Assembly (NCBI GenBank): GCA_030704615.1
Contig: CM060734.1
Span: 55,070,042-55,134,041, forward strand
Length of the DNA stretch: 64,000 nt
Direction: 5' to 3'
Source: Takakia lepidozioides
Lineage: Eukaryota > Streptophyta > Takakiopsida > Takakiales > Takakiaceae
The notes beneath the pieces are model-generated. The model was not told where the DNA came from. It was given only the letters and a program-made list of their open reading frames with translations, and did no database searches. Each line of letters begins with the position of its first letter. Positions within the stretch are counted from its first letter, which is position 1. A program made the translations under genes and the position numbers. Of this stretch, positions 10,801 to 23,700 are shown in pieces.

Positions 10801-12216
10801 TGGTCATATATGCTCGGCCTAGCGACAAGTGCTCCATACTCCGTTCGTAACACTGGTGCAGCCCGTGACTGCTCTTGCGGTTCAACATGCAAATCATGCT
10901 GCAAGGGTTTGTCATGGATACCACTGAACCCCTTCAACTTATTGGCATTGACTCTTCCCAGCATTTCTTTGTTAATGGTTTGTAACATGGCGGTGTTGTT
11001 ATCATACATCTTTTGTATGACATAAGGTCCTTTCCATGGTGATTTAAGCTTAGAAGCTTTAATCTTTCCTTTCTTCTGCAACCATAGAACCAAATCCCCC
11101 GTCTTAAAAGTCTTTAACTTGCCTTCATCAAAATGTTCCTTCTCTTCATCTGAATTCTGGTCATATTATCAGCTGCATCAGCACGTACTTCTTCCACATG
11201 GTATAATTCATGTTTCCTGACCTTGATGGAGTCTTGCAATTTCATTCTCTTTCCCCACTCCGTTTCTCATGGTAGGTAACAGGAATTCCACTGGAAGTAA
11301 GGCTTCCATACCATAAACTAATTGGAATGGTGTATACTTAGTGGTGACTTTATATGAAGTCCTGTATGACCACAAAGCTGTCAGCAGCTTTGTATCCCAA
11401 TCCGTTCTGTTTGCATTGACTATCTTAGCCAAGATAGTACATAGTATTTTGTTGGTAGCCTCTGCCTGCCCATTACCCTGTGGGTAATATGTCGTACTCT
11501 TTCTATGTACAATCATAAACTCTTTAGTCAACAACTCAATGGTCTCATTCATGAAGTGACTTCCTTGATCACTGATAAATTCAAGGGGCCAAATCGTGTA
11601 AGTATGTTCTCGTACAGGAACCTTGCTGTGGACTTTGGCTGTGTTGTCCCTCAAAGCTTTAGCTTCCACCCACTTTGTAGTATAAATCAGTGGCTGTAAT
11701 TATGTACCTGTTTCGTGTATTCTTGGATGGTGGGTTAATTGGTCCAACAAAATCTAGTCCCCATTTCTGAAATGGTTCCGTAGGCATTGTAGGATGCAAG
11801 GCCATCCTTCCAGATCTCTGCAAAGGTCCTAGCCTCTGACATTCATCACACTTCTGACAATACTCGTGTACATCTTTGAACAAAGTAGGCCACCAGTATC
11901 CTGCGAGTAGTATCTTTCTACTGGTAGTCTCTTCTCAAATGACCTCCAGCCACTCCTTTATGAACTTCCGCCAAACTTTATTTACTTCATGGTGGTACAA
12001 GCATCGTTTTAGTACTCCATCAGGTCCTAACTTATACATTCTGCTTCCTACCATAGTATAAGGTAAAGCTTTGATAGCGATTCTCTTCCTCTGCTCCTTA
12101 CCATAACTAGGTGGGCACTGACCATGAGCAAGGTAGTATCTGATTGGCCACTGCCAATCTAACCATCATCTGCACTTCCTGCACCTCCACTGCAAAGACT
12201 CGCATCTGGTAATTGA
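10671..12216 (-). pseudogene. Integrase (E3)
   Basis: The zinc-binding region ends with CQKCDECQRLG (about 11830). The catalytic core carries the first Asp in GLDFVGPI, the second in FISDQGSHF and the Glu in GQAEATNKIL, with the normal D-D-35-E order. The C-terminal part has a GPY-type motif (PWKGPYVIQKMYDN, about 11030) and no chromodomain. It is broken into at least three frames (near 11670, 11210 and 11150). Integrase would insert the cDNA into the host genome. Confidence 0.85.
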
Positions 12217-13516
12217 TCATCTATTCCTGTGGCTGGTTCTCCTGTTGAGTCGTGACAAATGATCCGCCACAAGATGCAGTCTCCCAGGCTTGTAAACAAC
12301 CTCGAACTCAAACTCGTGCAAGATTATCAACCATCTTGCTATTCTTCCGCTTATCAAAGGTTTGTTTACCAGGTATATCAGAGCCTGGTGATCCACATAG
12401 AACATAAACTTCTTGCCCAACAGGTAATGCCTGAATTTCTTCACTGCATAGATCATTGCCAATGCTTCTCTTTCCGTTGTGCTATAGTTCCTTTCAGCAC
12501 TGTTCATCAACCGGCTAGCATAGTACACAGGTGAATCTATATTCCCTGTAACATTCTGGGCTAACACCGCTCCCAACGCTTCTCCTGATGCATCGCAGTG
12601 AACATGGAATACTACATGCCAGTGAGGGTTAATCAGCACAGGTGTAGTTGTTACTGACAGTGTAAGTTCCTCAAATGCCTGTTGACATTCAGCTGTCCAG
12701 GCAAACACTGCATCTTTCTTCAGTAGTTTGCTCAATGGTGCTGCTATTTGTGCATACCTTTTGACAAATCTCCTGTAATAACTGGTTTGCCCAAGGAATC
12801 TCCTTAGACTTTTAACATTCACTGGTGGTGGAGAGGCTTTAATGGACTCTGTCTTTCTGGGATCCACAAGAGTCCCTTCTTACACACATGTGTCCCAGAA
12901 GCACCCCTGAGTTCACACAGAAAGTACACTTCTCTGGATTCAGGCCCAGACCTCTCATCCTGCATCTGGCCAAACATAACTCCAATTTATGCAAGTGCTC
13001 ATTCTTAGAGCTGTACACACTGAAATCATCCAAGAACCTGCATGAAATCATCCAGATACTCATGAAAAGATTCACTTATCACTCTCTGAAAGGTCGCTGG
13101 TGCATTACAAAGTCCAAAGGGCATGACTTTGTATGCATAAGCCCCCAGTCTGTGATGAAAGCTGTTTTCCCTTGGTCTTCTTCTGCCACTTGCACTTGAT
13201 TATAACCACTGAAGCCATCCATGAATGAGTACATCTCATGGCCTGCCACAGTGTCTAATACTGCTTCTGTGAATGGCAAAGGGAAAGGATCTTTCTCGTA
13301 CAAGCATTCAGCTTCTTATAGTTCACACATACTCTTAGTTTGCCATTCTTTGGGAACTATAACAATGGGTGACAACCAAGTTGTATACTCTATTGGGTAT
13401 ATAAACTTAGCCTCAGCCAACTTCTTTATCTCTTCTCCAACCTTCTGTGCGTAGTTGGGATTCATTCTATACCTCGCCTGCTTGATTGGTACTGACTGAC
13501 CCTGGTTCCAGTTCAA
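12217..13516 (-). pseudogene. Reverse transcriptase and RNase H (E3)
   Basis: RT palm motifs (FMDGFSGYNQVQVAEED, MPF-type motif) occur at about 13300-13080. The thumb and connection follow (GLGLNPEKCTFCVNSGVLLGH, SLRRFLGQTSYYRRFVKRYA). RNase H begins at HVHCDASGEALGAVLAQN and includes ERNYSTTEREALAMIYAVKKFRHYL and DHQALIYL. Frames shift near 13310, 13070 and 12860, and a few bases are missing around the catalytic FLDD region. A good match to the copy at 29855-30889. Confidence 0.85.
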
Positions 13517-13549
13517 TCTTATGCTGACAGACTTCAGGTGGTATCCCTT

Positions 13550-14660
13550 TTAGATCCTCATAGCTCCAAGCAAATACATCTCTGTATTTGATGAACAAGC
13601 TTTTAGCTTCTCGAAGAATTCCGGCTCCAAATCAGCTCCTACTTTCACCATCCTCGGTTCCTCTTTAGTTCCCACATTTACTTCCCTCACCTGCTCATCA
13701 GCTGTGATTGTCCAACCAGTCACCACTTCATCCTGTAAGCTCACAGTGGCTGGTTCTTCTAGGATTTCTATTTCTCTTTCTCTTTCTTCATAGAAATGTG
13801 ATGGGTAAATGCTGGTTTCCTCTTCAGTTGGTGTTGCTGTCACTACACCACAGCAGATACCTCTCAAACTTAGGCTTTCCAGCCGCATCTCTGCAACCTG
13901 CTCCCACTCTGGGTGTGCAGCAAATAGGGTAGCTTCCTGCTCCTCATCCAGTCCTCCTTTCCAGTCATACTCTCTGACTCCTCGAGGTCTTCTTGTAGCA
14001 GGTAATCTACTAGATTTCTTTGTGGTAATTTGTATCTCGTGTATCCCATTATGCACGGTTAGTAACTGAGAATTCCAGTCATGGAATACCCTGGCCTGTT
14101 TCAGCCACGGACGTCCCAATAATAAGGAGTAAGCCTCCATGACTTCATCCATTTTCAACAGTTACTGTGATCATAAAGATCATTTCTGTATCTGTATCTT
14201 AACTCCTCTTATTAATCCCAATGGCTGTACACTTCTTTGATCTGCCATTGTTACTGTAAATGGGGCTGGTTTTTCATGTTACTTAGACCAAGCTTCTTCC
14301 TTAATTGGTCTGTCATGATATTTACTCCAGAACCTCCATCTATCAGTACATCAGTTAGTTCTGTGCTTCCAATTCTCAATTGGATTACTGGCATAGAATC
14401 ATCAAAGTCCATGACTGTTTCTCGCCCTTCCGGCTTCACATTATAACTGGTCACCTTGCTGTTCAGGTCTGTGTTTCCTGTCTCCTGGGCAATTCGATTG
14501 ATTGCTTGATACAGCCTGTGCCTACAATAAGGTGCCACAGCTAATAGCTGTCCAATGGTAATTTCTGCTTTGGTCTGGCATATTACTTCAGCCAAAGTCT
14601 CTTCATTACTTTGCATGTCTGCATCTTCTTTTTCCTTTCTTCCTCACTCCCTTCTTTTCT
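13550..14660 (-). pseudogene. Retroviral-type aspartic protease region (E3)
   Basis: The protease motif IDGGSGVNIMTDQ lies on the minus strand near 14345-14310. A C-terminal LLLGRPWLKQARVFHDW motif follows near 14130-14080. A two-base loss near 14160 and an insertion near 14270 break the frame. The long acidic linker before RT (EEQEATLFAAHPEWEQV onward) is conserved in all copies. Confidence 0.82.
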
Positions 14661-14715
14661 CCATCAGAATCAGAGGAATCTGCCACAGGAATATCAGTAC
14701 TCTTTTGCATTTCCC

Positions 14716-17446
14716 TTATAGTATCTGCCACTTCCTTGTGCAGTTCCTTCTCATCTTTCCAAGTCTCTTCATCTTCAGGCATATCATTGCCACTTCATTA
14801 TCATCTTCTTCCTCTACTACTGGAGGTATTAGTTTGGCTTTACTTCTTGTTACTATCATTGTACTTACTTCTGGTACAACACATGGCCTAACCATGTGAG
14901 CTGCCACCACTGGGCCCTCATTCACAGGAGCTCTCATCTCATTCTGGTGTCTTATCCAGAATGAACAGGCTGCCTTGCGATGTCCTGGCTGATTACAATA
15001 GTAACATAGTTCTTCACCATTGGGTCCTCGCCCTTGGTCTGTTCTTGGATTATTTCTATAATCCTGATTCCCGGGCTGGTAATTCCCCCTTGGATTACCC
15101 TGATAGTTGCCTCTGGAATTTCCTTGGTAATTCCCTCTTGAATTACCTCTCCCTTCCATGCCATTGTTATAACCACCAGACCTACCATAGTGGTCCTGAT
15201 CATTGTTTCTTCTTGGCTGGGGCTGCACCTGATGCACCCTTACTTGCCTAGGTTCTCTTGCAGCTGTCCTTCTGTTGTAGTAACAATTCTCAGTAGAATG
15301 GTTATCCATTTTACAGATAGTACAGTGTTTCTCCTTCATGTGGCATTCTGTGGTGGTATGGCCTTCATTCTGGCACTTTGCACACCATACACCCTTCCTC
15401 CAATGTGTTGCAGCCTCTGTGGCATACTTCTTCAAGATTTCTTTCCAATCTTTTTTCATAGTTATCCCTCTTCAACTTCTCCTTCTCTTACTCTTTCTTT
15501 TTAGTTCTTGCTCTTCTTCTTCATCTGACTCATCCTCAGAGTCCTCATCTTCTTTTTTCTCTCTCCTGAGCATTCCCAATTGCTCAATTCTGTTCGCAGT
15601 TTCAAATGCCTCCTCCACTGTATTATGGGGTAACATATCCACTTTCTTTTGCAACTCTGGTCTTAGTCCACTCACAAACCAAGTCTTCTGTAAACCGGCG
15701 CTGGTACTGCAGCCAGCTTTTTCATCATCAATTCCATCTTCTCCATATACTCTTCAACAGTTTCATGCTTCTTCTGCTTCAGCTGTTGTAAACTTCCATA
15801 CACTTCATCCTCAGTTTTACTTGTCCTGAACCTATTTCGAAATGCTGTATTCAAGCCATTCCAGGTTAGGAAATGATTATCAGGGAATCTTGCATACCAT
15901 TCACTTGCTTTCTTGATAAGTGAACAAGGAAACAGTCTCATCTTGGCATCATCGCCATTCTCATTGTTCACTATACACATGTGCTCAAATTGGCTAATGT
16001 GTACATCGGGATCCCCTTTTCCTGAATATATTGGAAAGGGTGGTTTTGCCCGTGTTGGTTGTAACGCCATCTGTGGCCCTACCTTCTGCCCACTGACAGG
16101 TGCTGGCACCCTTGCTGGTGCTGGTCCTTCTGGACCTGTTGTTTTTGTGGTGGATCTTCCACCAAGTGGTGGCCCTTGAGCACTCCTGCTTCTGGCCCCA
16201 CGATATTCACAGTATTCCCAGCTTCAGTTGCACTACTTCCCACACTCCTGTCCCCCAGAGCCAGATCCAGGCAGCCCGCCTGATCCCCCTGAGCCGACAC
16301 CTTCGTTGGCCTGTGATCCAAGTGCTCCACTTGATCCAGGTCCAACGGGTTGGGATGTCCTGGTTGTAGTCTCAACCTCAGCTGTTGGTCTACTTCTTCA
16401 TATTCTTCCTCTTCCAATTTCTTCTCTCTGTTTTCATCCTCCAAGTTCTGCCCTTGGGTTTCTTCTTCACTCATGTAACTCAACTGTAATGGTGTTGGAG
16501 AGTCTGAACTCTCCGTTGGCTCTGCCACATCCTCTTCTCCTTCTTCACCTTCTGCTTCAGAAACTGGAGTTCCTGCTTTTGGTGTTCCATGCCAACTCTT
16601 ATCAAAGATTTCTGTCAAATCTTTTATCCAAGGATGTACCCTCAGATCTTTTCACCTCGTGATTGATCTTCTTCCTGTACCAATTCCCTTAATCTTTCTT
16701 GCAAAAGAACAGAAGGAGTGGCATCCAACTCTAGTTCTTCCGGTATAGGTGATGCTCTTTTGATCTTAATGGTGTGAGAGGTCCAGATGATTCCCCTATG
16801 TCTATTCCTCTCTCCCAAAGATATGGATAATTAGCTTTCAGATAGCTTTCTCTTTTTTTTGCTGAATATCTCTGTCGTCTAGCTTCTCTTTCATCACTCA
16901 TGTCCCATGTCTTTCATTTCTTTTAATGTGGCAATAACCAAAACTCTCTTCTGTAATATCTCTCGTATATGCCTGGGTTTCTTTCAAGCTTCAATGCACC
17001 CTTGGCTATACTTGAAGTCTCCGTTACCATATAACCATATGGCAAACAAGTCTGAAAAGCTGTTTTGGTGTGAGTTTGATCCACAAAATATCCTTTGGAA
17101 TCCAATTCTTTACCAGTACAAGCTCTTCATGCATATGAGTATAAACATTCACCTTTCTTTCTTCCCAGCCTTCAAACTCTACTCGCTTAATGGATAGCAA
17201 TGCTATCACATAAACCAATGTTGGTAACCAACGTGCTCTTCCTCTACAGGCTACCTGATAAATCTTTATCACTCCTTTCTCCAGACCCCATTCCGGATCA
17301 GCATCATGCACTCGCTTAAGAATATTTTCTTTACAACCGTCTGGCAATTCCAAGAACCTTTGAAAGAATTGTTTGGACAATCTTTCTTCCTTCGTTCCAC
17401 AGGGAATTTGATTCACTTCAAATTCTTTAAATGGTCCAACCACCAT
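14716..17446 (-). pseudogene. Gag polyprotein (E3)
   Basis: The N-terminal region is 17446-17024 (starts near MVVGPFKEFEVNQIPCG). An acidic, Gln/Pro-rich middle follows. The capsid-like retrotransposon gag domain is at about 16060-15480 (WYARFPDNHFLTWNGLNTAF, then MSGLRPELQKKVDMLPHN). The nucleocapsid has three zinc knuckle-like motifs: CAKCQNEGHTTTEC, CTICKMDNHSTENC and CYYCNQPGHRKAAC (15390-14960), with an Arg/Gly/Asn-rich spacer. Gag would assemble the particle and bind RNA. Several frameshifts (about 16080, 15670, 15470) inactivate it. Confidence 0.85.
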
Positions 17447-17491
17447 GATCCCACCAGATGCCTGTCACATCTGGTTGTTCATGACCAGGTT

Positions 17492-17509
17492 CCCAGTATG
17501 GTCGCCAAA
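17492..17509 (-). other. Primer binding site (E3)
   Basis: On the minus strand TTTGGCGACCATACTGGG follows directly after the LTR end (GCGCGACA). TGG at its start fits pairing to a tRNA CCA end. The same sequence follows the LTR at 34759. Which tRNA is used cannot be told without a tRNA set. Confidence 0.75.
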
Positions 17510-17566
17510 TGTCGCGCGGCTTTTACTCACCCATCCCTTCGCTATTCGTGGCGGAAACTCCAATTC
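17510..17566 (-). repeat. LTR 3' stub (E3)
   Basis: The last 57 bp of the LTR (GGAGTTTCCGCC to GCGCGACA) are joined at 17566-17570 to integrase sequence reading in the same direction. The break in the LTR corresponds to the break at 19403-19407. Confidence 0.85.
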
Positions 17567-18552
17567 TAAGGGACAGCCAAATCGTGTAAGTATGTTCTTG
17601 TACATGAACCTTGCTGTGGACTTGGCTGTGTTGTACCTCAAAGCTTTAGCTTCCATCCACTTTGTAGTATAATCAGTGGCTGTAATTATGTACCTGTTCC
17701 GTGTATTCTTGGCTGGTGGGTTTATCGGTCCAACAAAGTCTAGTCCCCATTTCTGAAATGTTCCGTAGGCATTGTAGGATGCAAGGCCATCCTTCCAGAT
17801 CTCTGCAAGGTCTAGCCTCTGACATTCATCACAACTCTGACAATACTCGTGTACATCTTTGAACAAAGTAGGCCACCAGTAACCTGCGAGTAGTATCTTC
17901 CTACTGGTAGTCTCTTCTCCAAAATGACCTCCAGCCACTCTTTTATGAACTTCCTCCAAAACTTTATTTACTTCATGGTGGTACAAGCATCGTTTTAGTA
18001 CTCCATCAGGTCTTAGCTTATACATTCTGCTTCCTACCATAGTATAAGGTAAAGATTTGATAGCGATTCTCTTCCTCTGCTCCTTACCATAACTAGGTGG
18101 GCACTGACCATGAGCAAGGTAGTATCTGATTGGCCACTGCCAATCTAACCAGTCATCTGCACTTCCCTGCACCTCCACTGCAAAGAGACTCGCATCTGGT
18201 AATTGATCATCTATTCCTGTGGCTCGTTCTCCTGTTGATAACCGTGACAAATGATCCGCCACAAGATGCAGTCTCCCAGGCTTGTAAACAACCTCGAACT
18301 CAAACTTGTGCAAGATTATCAACCATCTTGCTATTCTTCCGCTTATCAGAGGTTTGTTTACCAGTATATCAGAGCCTAGTGATCCCTAGAACATAAACTT
18401 CTTGCCCAACAGGTAATGCCTGAATTTCTACTGCTAGATCATTGCCAATGCTCTCTTTCCGTTGTGCTATAGTTCCTTTCAGCACTGTTCATCAACCGGC
18501 TAGCATAGTACACAAGTGAATCTATATTTCCTGTAACATTCTGGGCTAACGC
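17567..18552 (-). pseudogene. RNase H 3' part and integrase N-terminal part (E4 piece)
   Basis: Minus-strand coding from RNase H (ALIYLV region, about 18360) through the connection to the integrase zinc-binding region (CQSCDECQRL, about 17840) and the first half of the catalytic core ([10 protein letters not shown]). It ends at FGCPLE and fuses into LTR sequence. The right edge at 18552 is the insertion site of another gypsy copy (AACGC, the partner of AACAC at 29850-29854). The rest of this integrase is at 19406 onward on the other strand. Confidence 0.82.
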
Positions 18553-19405
18553 TGTTAGAGGACTGTCGGGGACTTAGACACTTATACGGGATCTGTAGGG
18601 TACCCTTAATTTTTGCACAGACTGAGACCACAGGAGCCTTAGGGGTGACAGCAGCGCACTATAGAGGGGGTTACACAGCCCGTCACAGTCGTCACGCAGA
18701 CACAGCCGACACAGCCAACACAGCCGTCGTCACAGTCGACACAGCCAGGCACAGCCACACAGCCAGTCACAGCCCGACACAGCCAAACACAGTCGCACAG
18801 CCAGTCACAGTCCGTCACAGTTTCACACAGCCAGTCACAGCTTGACACAGCTGTCACGATCATAGGGAACGAAGAGTAGGACAGGGAACGACTGTGGGGA
18901 ACAACACCTGCGAAGGGAACATGTTAGTTCACAGACGACGGTTAGTGAGGGAAACGGTTAGAACCACGGATAGGAAGATAAAGGGAGAAACGGGGAATTG
19001 AGGATATCATTCGGAGGAGGACTTCTTGGTCATGGAAGAGGGGATCGGGCAGAGATGAAGAACGGAAGTGAAGATAGAGAGATGATGAGTAGATGCTTGA
19101 TATATGCAGGCTGTAATGATATTGTAGAGTAGATTAGAGACCAATGGCTTCGGCCTGATACCTGATAAATCATAATCGGATACTTTTACGATACAATCAC
19201 ACTATGTAGAGAGATCTGAGTGAAGCTGTGGAATGAATGGATAGTTGATGGAATCCATAGATTGATAAAGCAAACTGATACTTAATTATCAATGGTAAGA
19301 TAGCTAACATGAATACCAAAAGGGAAACAAATAGGAAACACCCCCATGATACACTAGCTGTAGGTCATGACTGATTGTTCTGCGCGGGCTGAGTACTTAG
19401 AGATT
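18553..19405 (+). repeat. LTR L4, 5' part (E5)
   Basis: It begins TGTTAGAGGACTGTCGGGG and runs through the minisatellite (18672-18856) to CTTAGAGATT. It is then joined to the integrase sequence TTATCAGTGATCAGGG. It is preceded by AACGC at 18548-18552. Confidence 0.87.
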
Positions 19406-20170
19406 TTATCAGTGATCAGGGAAGTCACTTCATGAATGAGTCCATTGAGTTGTTGACTAAAGAGTTCATGATTGTACATAGAAAAAGTAGAACATATTAC
19501 CCACAGGGTAATGGGCAGGCAGAGGCTACCAACAAAATACTATGTACTATCTTGGCTAAGATAGTCAATGCAAACAGAACTGATTGGGATACAAAGCTGC
19601 TAACAGCTTTGTGGTCATACAGGACTTCCTATAAAGTCACCACTAAGTATACACCATTCCAATTAGTTTATGGAATGGAAGCCTTACTTCCAGTGGAATT
19701 CCTGTTACCTACCATGAGAACGGAGTGGGGAAAAATTATGGAATTGCAAGATTCCATTAAGGTCAGGAAACATGAATTATACCATGTGGAAGAAGTACGT
19801 GCTGATGCAGCTGATAATATGACTAGAATTCAGATCAAGAGGAAGGAACAGTTTGATGAAGGCAAGTTAAAAACCTTTAAGACGGGGATTTGGTTCTATG
19901 GTTGCAGAAAAAGGGAAAGATTAAAGCTTCTAAGCTTAAATCACCATGGAAAGACCTTATGTCATACAAAAGATGTATGATAACAACACCACCATGTTAC
20001 AAACCATTAATAAGAAATGCCGGGAAGTCAATGCCAATAAGTTGAAAGGGTACAGTGGTATCCATGACAAACCATTGCAACATGATTTGCATGTTGAAAC
20101 GCAAGAGCAGTCACGGGCTGCACCGGGGTTACAAACGGAAGATGGAGCACTTGTCGCTAGGCCAAGCACA
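19406..20170 (+). pseudogene. Integrase C-terminal half (E4 piece)
   Basis: This opens at the second catalytic Asp (ISDQGSHF) and carries the Glu (GQAEATNKIL), TYYPQGNGQ, PFQLVYGMEALLPVEFLLPT and the GPY-type C-terminal part with one frameshift near 19940. It is the complement of the integrase N-terminal half at 17567-17840 and was separated from it by rearrangement. Confidence 0.82.
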
Positions 20171-20781
20171 TATGATCAGGGCGGGCAAAACAGCGTGACA
20201 CACCTATCACAGCCCATCAAGGCGAACCACAGCCTATCACAGCCCATCACGACACAGGCCACAACACATCACAGCCTATCAGTATGACACAGCCTGTCAC
20301 ATCTCAACACAGCCTACTAGGGTTACACGATCCATAGAATCAGTGACAGGTGGACGCATAATAACTTCAGAAAATGGCTGACGGAAGAAAAAACGGAAAC
20401 TAGTTTAAAAATAGACACGTGGAGGTCAGGGCGCGACACGCAGCTGAGAAGGAAGTGCAAGACCAGGTGTCATAAAGAAAGAGGACAAGAACGGCCGTCA
20501 AAAGATGAAAGGCGGGCCCATTAATGAATACGGAAAAAGGGAAACGGAATGAACGGCAAGTACAGAAAAGCAAAATTCTTGTCACATGTGTGATCCTAGT
20601 GGACTATCCAGCAGGGAAAGTCCACTAAAGAAAATAAATCTAAAATCCAGTCACAGCGGAACAGCCAATAGAAACCAGAGAAAGATCAAGAAAATGGAGG
20701 GAATTGAGCGCAAAAGGCGGCGTCGTTCTGAGTAACGGGCGTCTCGACAGGACAGACCATCAATGCTATAGCTTGGAAACT
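20171..20781 (+). other. Post-integrase minisatellite and leader (E4 piece)
   Basis: CACAGCCTATCACAGCCCATCA-type units run to about 20318. A noncoding leader with GTCAGTGACAGG-like and GGCGTCGTTCTGAGTAACGG segments follows up to the extra ORF start. It matches 10468-10800 (reverse) and 5020-5390. Confidence 0.75.
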
Positions 20782-23700
20782 ATGGAGGAACTAACAGATT
20801 ATACGCTCGCAATATTACTTACGCAGCATAGACACGAAAGAACAGAGCGGAGCTTTTCTCTTGAGCGATGCTTGCAAGCCCCGCAGGCTTACAAGAAATT
20901 ACCCATAGCTTTGTGGCAACCATACGTTTATGCTTTGTGCACTACAGGCATTTCTGCAGTTGTTACAGCCAAAACAGTTCTGTGAGTTCAAATGAAGAGA
21001 GTGAGAGGAATGGAGGAAATCAGGGTGAAGAGCACCACAATTCTGCAGAAACAAACGATTGCTACCCCACAGGCGATACAGATACTGGAGGAGCTGAGAT
21101 TGCAAGGATTGCAAAGCCTAGATTGGACATTACACCATAGACAGTACATGTTACAATTTTTGCAGAACTTTGAGCCAAGGACAGGAACAACAACGGTGAA
21201 GGGAGTTGAATTAATGATTACTCCCCTATACCTCCAGCAATTGTTTCGATTGCCAGCAGGTCAGGTGCATGTGGAGGAACACAGGGCAAGACTGCAAATA
21301 GGGGACTTATTCCAAGAAGGGAGTTTTTTAAAACTCAGGGTTATGCTTGTACCAAGGCTGTGTACCCAGGGCTAAAAGGTAGGCCAGGTATTGAACGTTC
21401 TGATTGCCATGAAACAGAACCAACAGTATTTGAGCAGATCCTTCACGGAGGAAAATACTCAAAGCCTGAAGGGACAAGAGGTACAATGGGCGGACATAAT
21501 GTACAACGCACTGGTAGAGGAGATGAAAAGATTACAAGGTACTACCGCAAAGTCTCCTATCATAGTGTCTGGCCCAATCATTGCTCAAATAATTCTTGAT
21601 TCTGGCATACTTGATGCGCAAGAAAGAAAGGAGATGGGAGTGTTTGAGCCAGAACCACTGCAATGGAAGAGCAAGGCTCTTCACACAGTGAGGGTGGACT
21701 AGCAGGGCAACCCGAGACTAAGAGGCAGAGACGGGGAAAGACTGTAGTGGCGGATCCACTGGCTTCACGGATTCCGCATGATAATGTTTCCCAAGCTCAT
21801 GTGCAGGAAGGGGCACAGCAGCACAGAGAAATGCTATTACTGGAAGCAGGACCTTCAGAGAGGGAGGAGGAAGTTACTTCAGCATCACAACCATCACAGC
21901 CAGCTGATTGACTTGTCACAAGGTCACAAGTTGTCCATGCAGCTCAACCAGAAATAATTGATTTGGAAAGAGAAGGGTTAGATATTCCAACTACAGAACA
22001 GATAGTGGCAGAAATGGAGAAGGGGACCTTCTCTATGAATATTCTGGTCTGGTCAAGGAGACAGAGATTCCAGAGGTGCAACAGTTTGCCCAAGGGAAAT
22101 CCTGAGGTGCATATAATACACACACCTGTGTCGGAGGTACCACAGGCGGAAGGTCATGACACTGTAGCACCGGTGATAGATGAAGTGGTTCAGGAAGAAA
22201 ATCCGGTGGGACAATGGCCTGAGTGGTTCGTGAGACATCACACTGTTGAGAGATCAGGAGGAACAGCAAGCACCTCACCATGATGACCCTCAACAGGCAA
22301 TGCTGATGAGTTCCATAGGCAGGACACTTAATTTGTTGGGGACTTATGTCAAATCCCATGTTCCAACTACCCAATTGACAGCCTTGAGAGAGGAACTCAG
22401 GAAGGAGTTTGAGGCTCGACTAGCCACTGAGTGTGCAAACAAGGTCGATGAAGAGGTCACTCTCAAGATGCAAGCAGGACTTGGGAATAAGAAGCGGCTT
22501 TGCAATTGGCCAAGGAACAATTGATTGAGGCAGCCTCGCGCAAGACCAGTTGCACGAAGCACATAAGCAACAGCTATACCAAATGCAGGTGCAGCATGAA
22601 AGCAAGTTGCAAGAAGTGAATGCACTACATACGGAGTTGCAGACAGTGCATGACAGGATGGCCATACAATGTGCTACATTCACAACTATGCTTGACCAAT
22701 CTACAAAAGAAATAAACAGTCAAGCGGAAAAATGTACGAAGGCAGAAGAAGAGAATGTTGAGCAAATGAAACTCATTGTCGATATGAAGAATACAATCTG
22801 TCGCAATGAGGATACTTTCAAGCAATACAGGCAGGTTGAAGCTGATCAAGAGAAGCACATCGTGGAGTTGCAACAAACGATCATGGCCAATAGAAATGAA
22901 ATCGCGGTCAATAACAAGGCTTGGAGGGAAGCTAATAATCTGGCTTGCTGCTTATGCAAATTTGGTTGAACCTCAGGCGAAGCGCATGGAGGCTTTACAA
23001 CAGCAGTTAGAAGTGTACAAGCTAAGAGAGGAGCAACTCTCAGGGAACCACAAGCAACTTGGTGGATAACAGCCTTATGCAGGTCTGGTTAGCACAAGGG
23101 CCAGTAGAGGGCAAAGCACCACGAAAACTCACCCAAAGCGAGATGAATGAGCTCAGACTACAAGTGTGCAGAACATTGCCACAACTACTATAGACAATGT
23201 CTATAGTAGATAGCAGAGTTACAGGAGGATGTAGACGGACTGCAGGCTCAAGTGGAGGACCTCACTTCAAACATCGACAAAAGAGTCTATATCCCTCAGG
23301 AACAGCTAATGGCTTCTTATTTACAAGCCAGAACTTTGGCTTTTCAGTCTTCATAGGAGGTGCAGGATGCCAATGATACAAGAGCCAGTACCACCAACAC
23401 CACAACAAGTCACTGTACCAGTAGCTGAACCTGTTGTTACTACAACCACACCACAGCCACCACAGCCTGAGGTATGGGGCAATGCTGCTTTTAACCCACC
23501 TAAAACTCCAGCTGCAAGGGACTACAGTAGGGCTATGATTATGCCCTTCAACCAAATTCCCATCATGTTGGATTTGGCTTGGAAAGAATTTAGTCCTCCG
23601 CAGTCATTCGCACATTACTACCAAATCATGCGCATCTGGCTGCCAGTGGCAACTAGGACTAAAGTTCTTCCGAACAATCGACAATTGAGGATCATCACTT

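Larger units (their letters stand above)
10468..17566 (-). mobile_element. Gypsy copy E3: LTR edge, PBS, gag, pol, post-integrase region
   Basis: Read on the minus strand, this piece runs from the last 57 bp of an LTR (17566-17510) through the primer binding site, gag, protease, RT, RNase H and integrase to the post-integrase minisatellite and leader. It is cut at about 10468, before the extra ORF. All genes carry frameshifts. The LTR stub is the missing half of the LTR that begins at 18553 on the opposite strand. Confidence 0.85.

Noticed and set aside
18645-18863. His/Thr/Ala or Cys/Val-rich repetitive ORFs
   Set aside because: They are translations of the LTR minisatellite, open in opposite strands for the same reason.
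23245-23275. AGTGGAGGACCTCACT palindrome resembling the 24-bp palindrome
   Set aside because: It lies in the coding coiled coil of the gypsy extra ORF, has a different centre and spacing, and the sister copies lack the symmetry.
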